Shown here in pieces: positions 5,710 through 6,642 of a DNA stretch of 6,642 nt. Positions within the stretch are counted from its first letter, which is position 1. Every line of letters begins with the position of its first letter. Source of the stretch: Alphaproteobacteria bacterium (GTDB lineage: Bacteria > Pseudomonadota > Alphaproteobacteria > Kiloniellales > J153). The position numbers were made by a program, and so were the translations under genes. The notes below the pieces were generated by a model that ran no database searches, was not told the origin of the DNA, and worked only from the letters and a program-made list of their open reading frames with translations. The stretch spans positions 1 through 6,642 of the forward strand of contig RFLL01000171.1 in the NCBI GenBank assembly GCA_003693905.1, given 5' to 3'.

Positions 5710-6642
5710 ATGCGCCTGCGCCCCGCCTTCGAAGAATTCGCCGCCACCTACGGCGCCGGGCGACCTCAGATCGTCTCGACGAGGCTGGTCGCCGACCTGG
5801 AAACCCCGGTTTCGGCCTACATAAAGCTGGCCCGGGGGCGACCCAACAGCTTTCTGTTCGAATCGGTTGAAGGCGGCACCATCATCGGCCGCTATTCGTT
5901 CATCGGGATCGAACCGGACCTGATCTGGCAGTGCCGCGGCGACCGAGCGGACATCACCCGTGATTGTGGCACGGGTGCCCCCTCGTCGCAGACGCATGCC
6001 GGGGCGCTGGAATCGCTGCGTCAGGTGCTGAGCGAATCGCGCATCGACCTGCCGCCGGACCTGCCGCCGATGGCCTCGGCCCTGGTCGGCTACATGGCCT
6101 ACGATGCCGTGCGCCTGATGGAGCGGCTGCCCGATGCCAACCCGGACGTGCTCGGCCTGCCCGATGCCATGTTTCTGCGTCCCACCGTGATCGCCGTCTT
6201 CGACCGCCTGGAAGACCAGATCACGCTGTTCACGCCGGTCTGGCCGGCCACGCCCGGCACCGATGCCCGGGCCGCCTACGACGCGGCCGAGGCACGCCTG
6301 GGTGCGGCGGTCGAACGGCTCAACCGGCCGTTGCCGGTGACTCGCACACCGGGCGAAGTCGGATCATCTCTGCCGCCGCCGGTCTCGAACGTCACCCGCG
6401 AGACCTATCATGCCATGGTCGAGAAGGCGAAAGAGTACATTCGCGCCGGCGATGCCTTCCAGATCGTCCCCAGCCAGCGTTTCCGGGTGCCGTTCGAGCT
6501 GCCGCCGCTGTCGCTCTACCGGGCTTTGCGGCGCCTCAACCCGTCGCCGTTCCTGTTCTATCTCGATTTCGGCGGGTTCTCGATCGTCGGCTCCAGCCCC
6601 GAGATTCTGGTCCGGGTGCGCAACGGCAGGATCACCATCCGC
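5710..6642 (+). CDS. trpE: Anthranilate synthase component I, N-terminal 311 residues, cut by window edge
   Basis: TrpE, with the glutaminase TrpG, converts chorismate to anthranilate, the first committed step of tryptophan synthesis in the cytoplasm. I translated it by hand. The N-terminal domain has LVADLETPVSAYIKL (27-41), FLFESVEGG (48-56), IGRYSFIGIEPDLIW (59-73) and VGYMAYDAVRLMERLP (126-141). The chorismate-binding domain begins with AKEYIRAGDAFQIVPSQRF (240-258), then NPSPFLFYLDFGGFSIVGSSPEIL (277-300). LFES at 49-52 and NPSPF at 277-281 match the tryptophan feedback-inhibition sites known in enteric TrpE (LLES, NPSPY), so feedback control is likely kept. About 190 residues with the main catalytic motifs lie beyond the edge. 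The ATG at 5710 is the first possible start, since an in-frame TGA lies at 5698; no Shine-Dalgarno is visible. The 26-bp gap suggests co-transcription with ppiD. Confidence 0.98.
   Translation, partial: MRLRPAFEEFAATYGAGRPQIVSTRLVADLETPVSAYIKLARGRPNSFLFESVEGGTIIGRYSFIGIEPDLIWQCRGDRADITRDCGTGAPSSQTHAGALESLRQVLSESRIDLPPDLPPMASALVGYMAYDAVRLMERLPDANPDVLGLPDAMFLRPTVIAVFDRLEDQITLFTPVWPATPGTDARAAYDAAEARLGAAVERLNRPLPVTRTPGEVGSSLPPPVSNVTRETYHAMVEKAKEYIRAGDAFQIVPSQRFRVPFELPPLSLYRALRRLNPSPFLFYLDFGGFSIVGSSPEILVRVRNGRITIR

Noticed and set aside
5236..5997. 253-codon minus-strand frame across the ppiD-trpE junction
   Set aside because: It is antisense to both genes, and its sequence mirrors their codons; no motif supports it.

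Overview
This window is a high-GC Gram-negative chromosomal segment, most likely from an alphaproteobacterium, with Rhodospirillales-like lineages a good guess. The evidence is the gene order kdsA-pyrG-secG-tpiA read leftward, back to back with ppiD-trpE read rightward. This is the familiar alphaproteobacterial core neighbourhood, usually continuing to eno on the left and to trpG/trpD/trpC on the right. An alphaproteobacterial-style Cys-type KdsA and a Gly-rich SecG with a Pro/Ala-rich tail fit this. I see no insertion sequence, phage gene, tRNA, rRNA, CRISPR array or sign of horizontal transfer. Every gene is a conserved housekeeping gene.

Layout, left to right. Positions 1-357 (minus) hold the N-terminal part of kdsA (Kdo-8-phosphate synthase), cut by the window edge. 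Positions 399-2024 (minus) are complete pyrG (CTP synthase). A 237-bp gap follows with a perfect 14-bp palindrome and a weak promoter candidate. Positions 2262-2645 (minus) are secG (translocon subunit). An 87-bp gap with a small perfect hairpin separates it from tpiA (triosephosphate isomerase, 2733-3509, minus). Positions 3510-3805 are a 296-bp divergent control region with a recognisable promoter for the rightward unit, set inside a 10-bp inverted repeat. Positions 3806-5683 (plus) encode a PpiD/SurA-type membrane-anchored periplasmic chaperone. After a 26-bp spacer made by a 13-bp tandem duplication comes trpE (anthranilate synthase component I, from 5710, plus), cut by the right edge after 311 codons.

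Functionally the leftward unit mixes glycolysis (TpiA), protein export (SecG), pyrimidine nucleotide supply (PyrG) and LPS core precursor synthesis (KdsA, whose product needs CTP for activation by KdsB). The rightward unit pairs envelope protein folding (PpiD) with the first step of tryptophan synthesis (TrpE). The genes are ordinary. The points worth a second look are small: the dyad around the ppiD promoter, the palindrome before pyrG, the tandem duplication over the ppiD stop codon, two micro-ORFs overlapping start codons, and threefold recurrence of a parvulin-like tail motif in PpiD. I found no convincing new biological system here.
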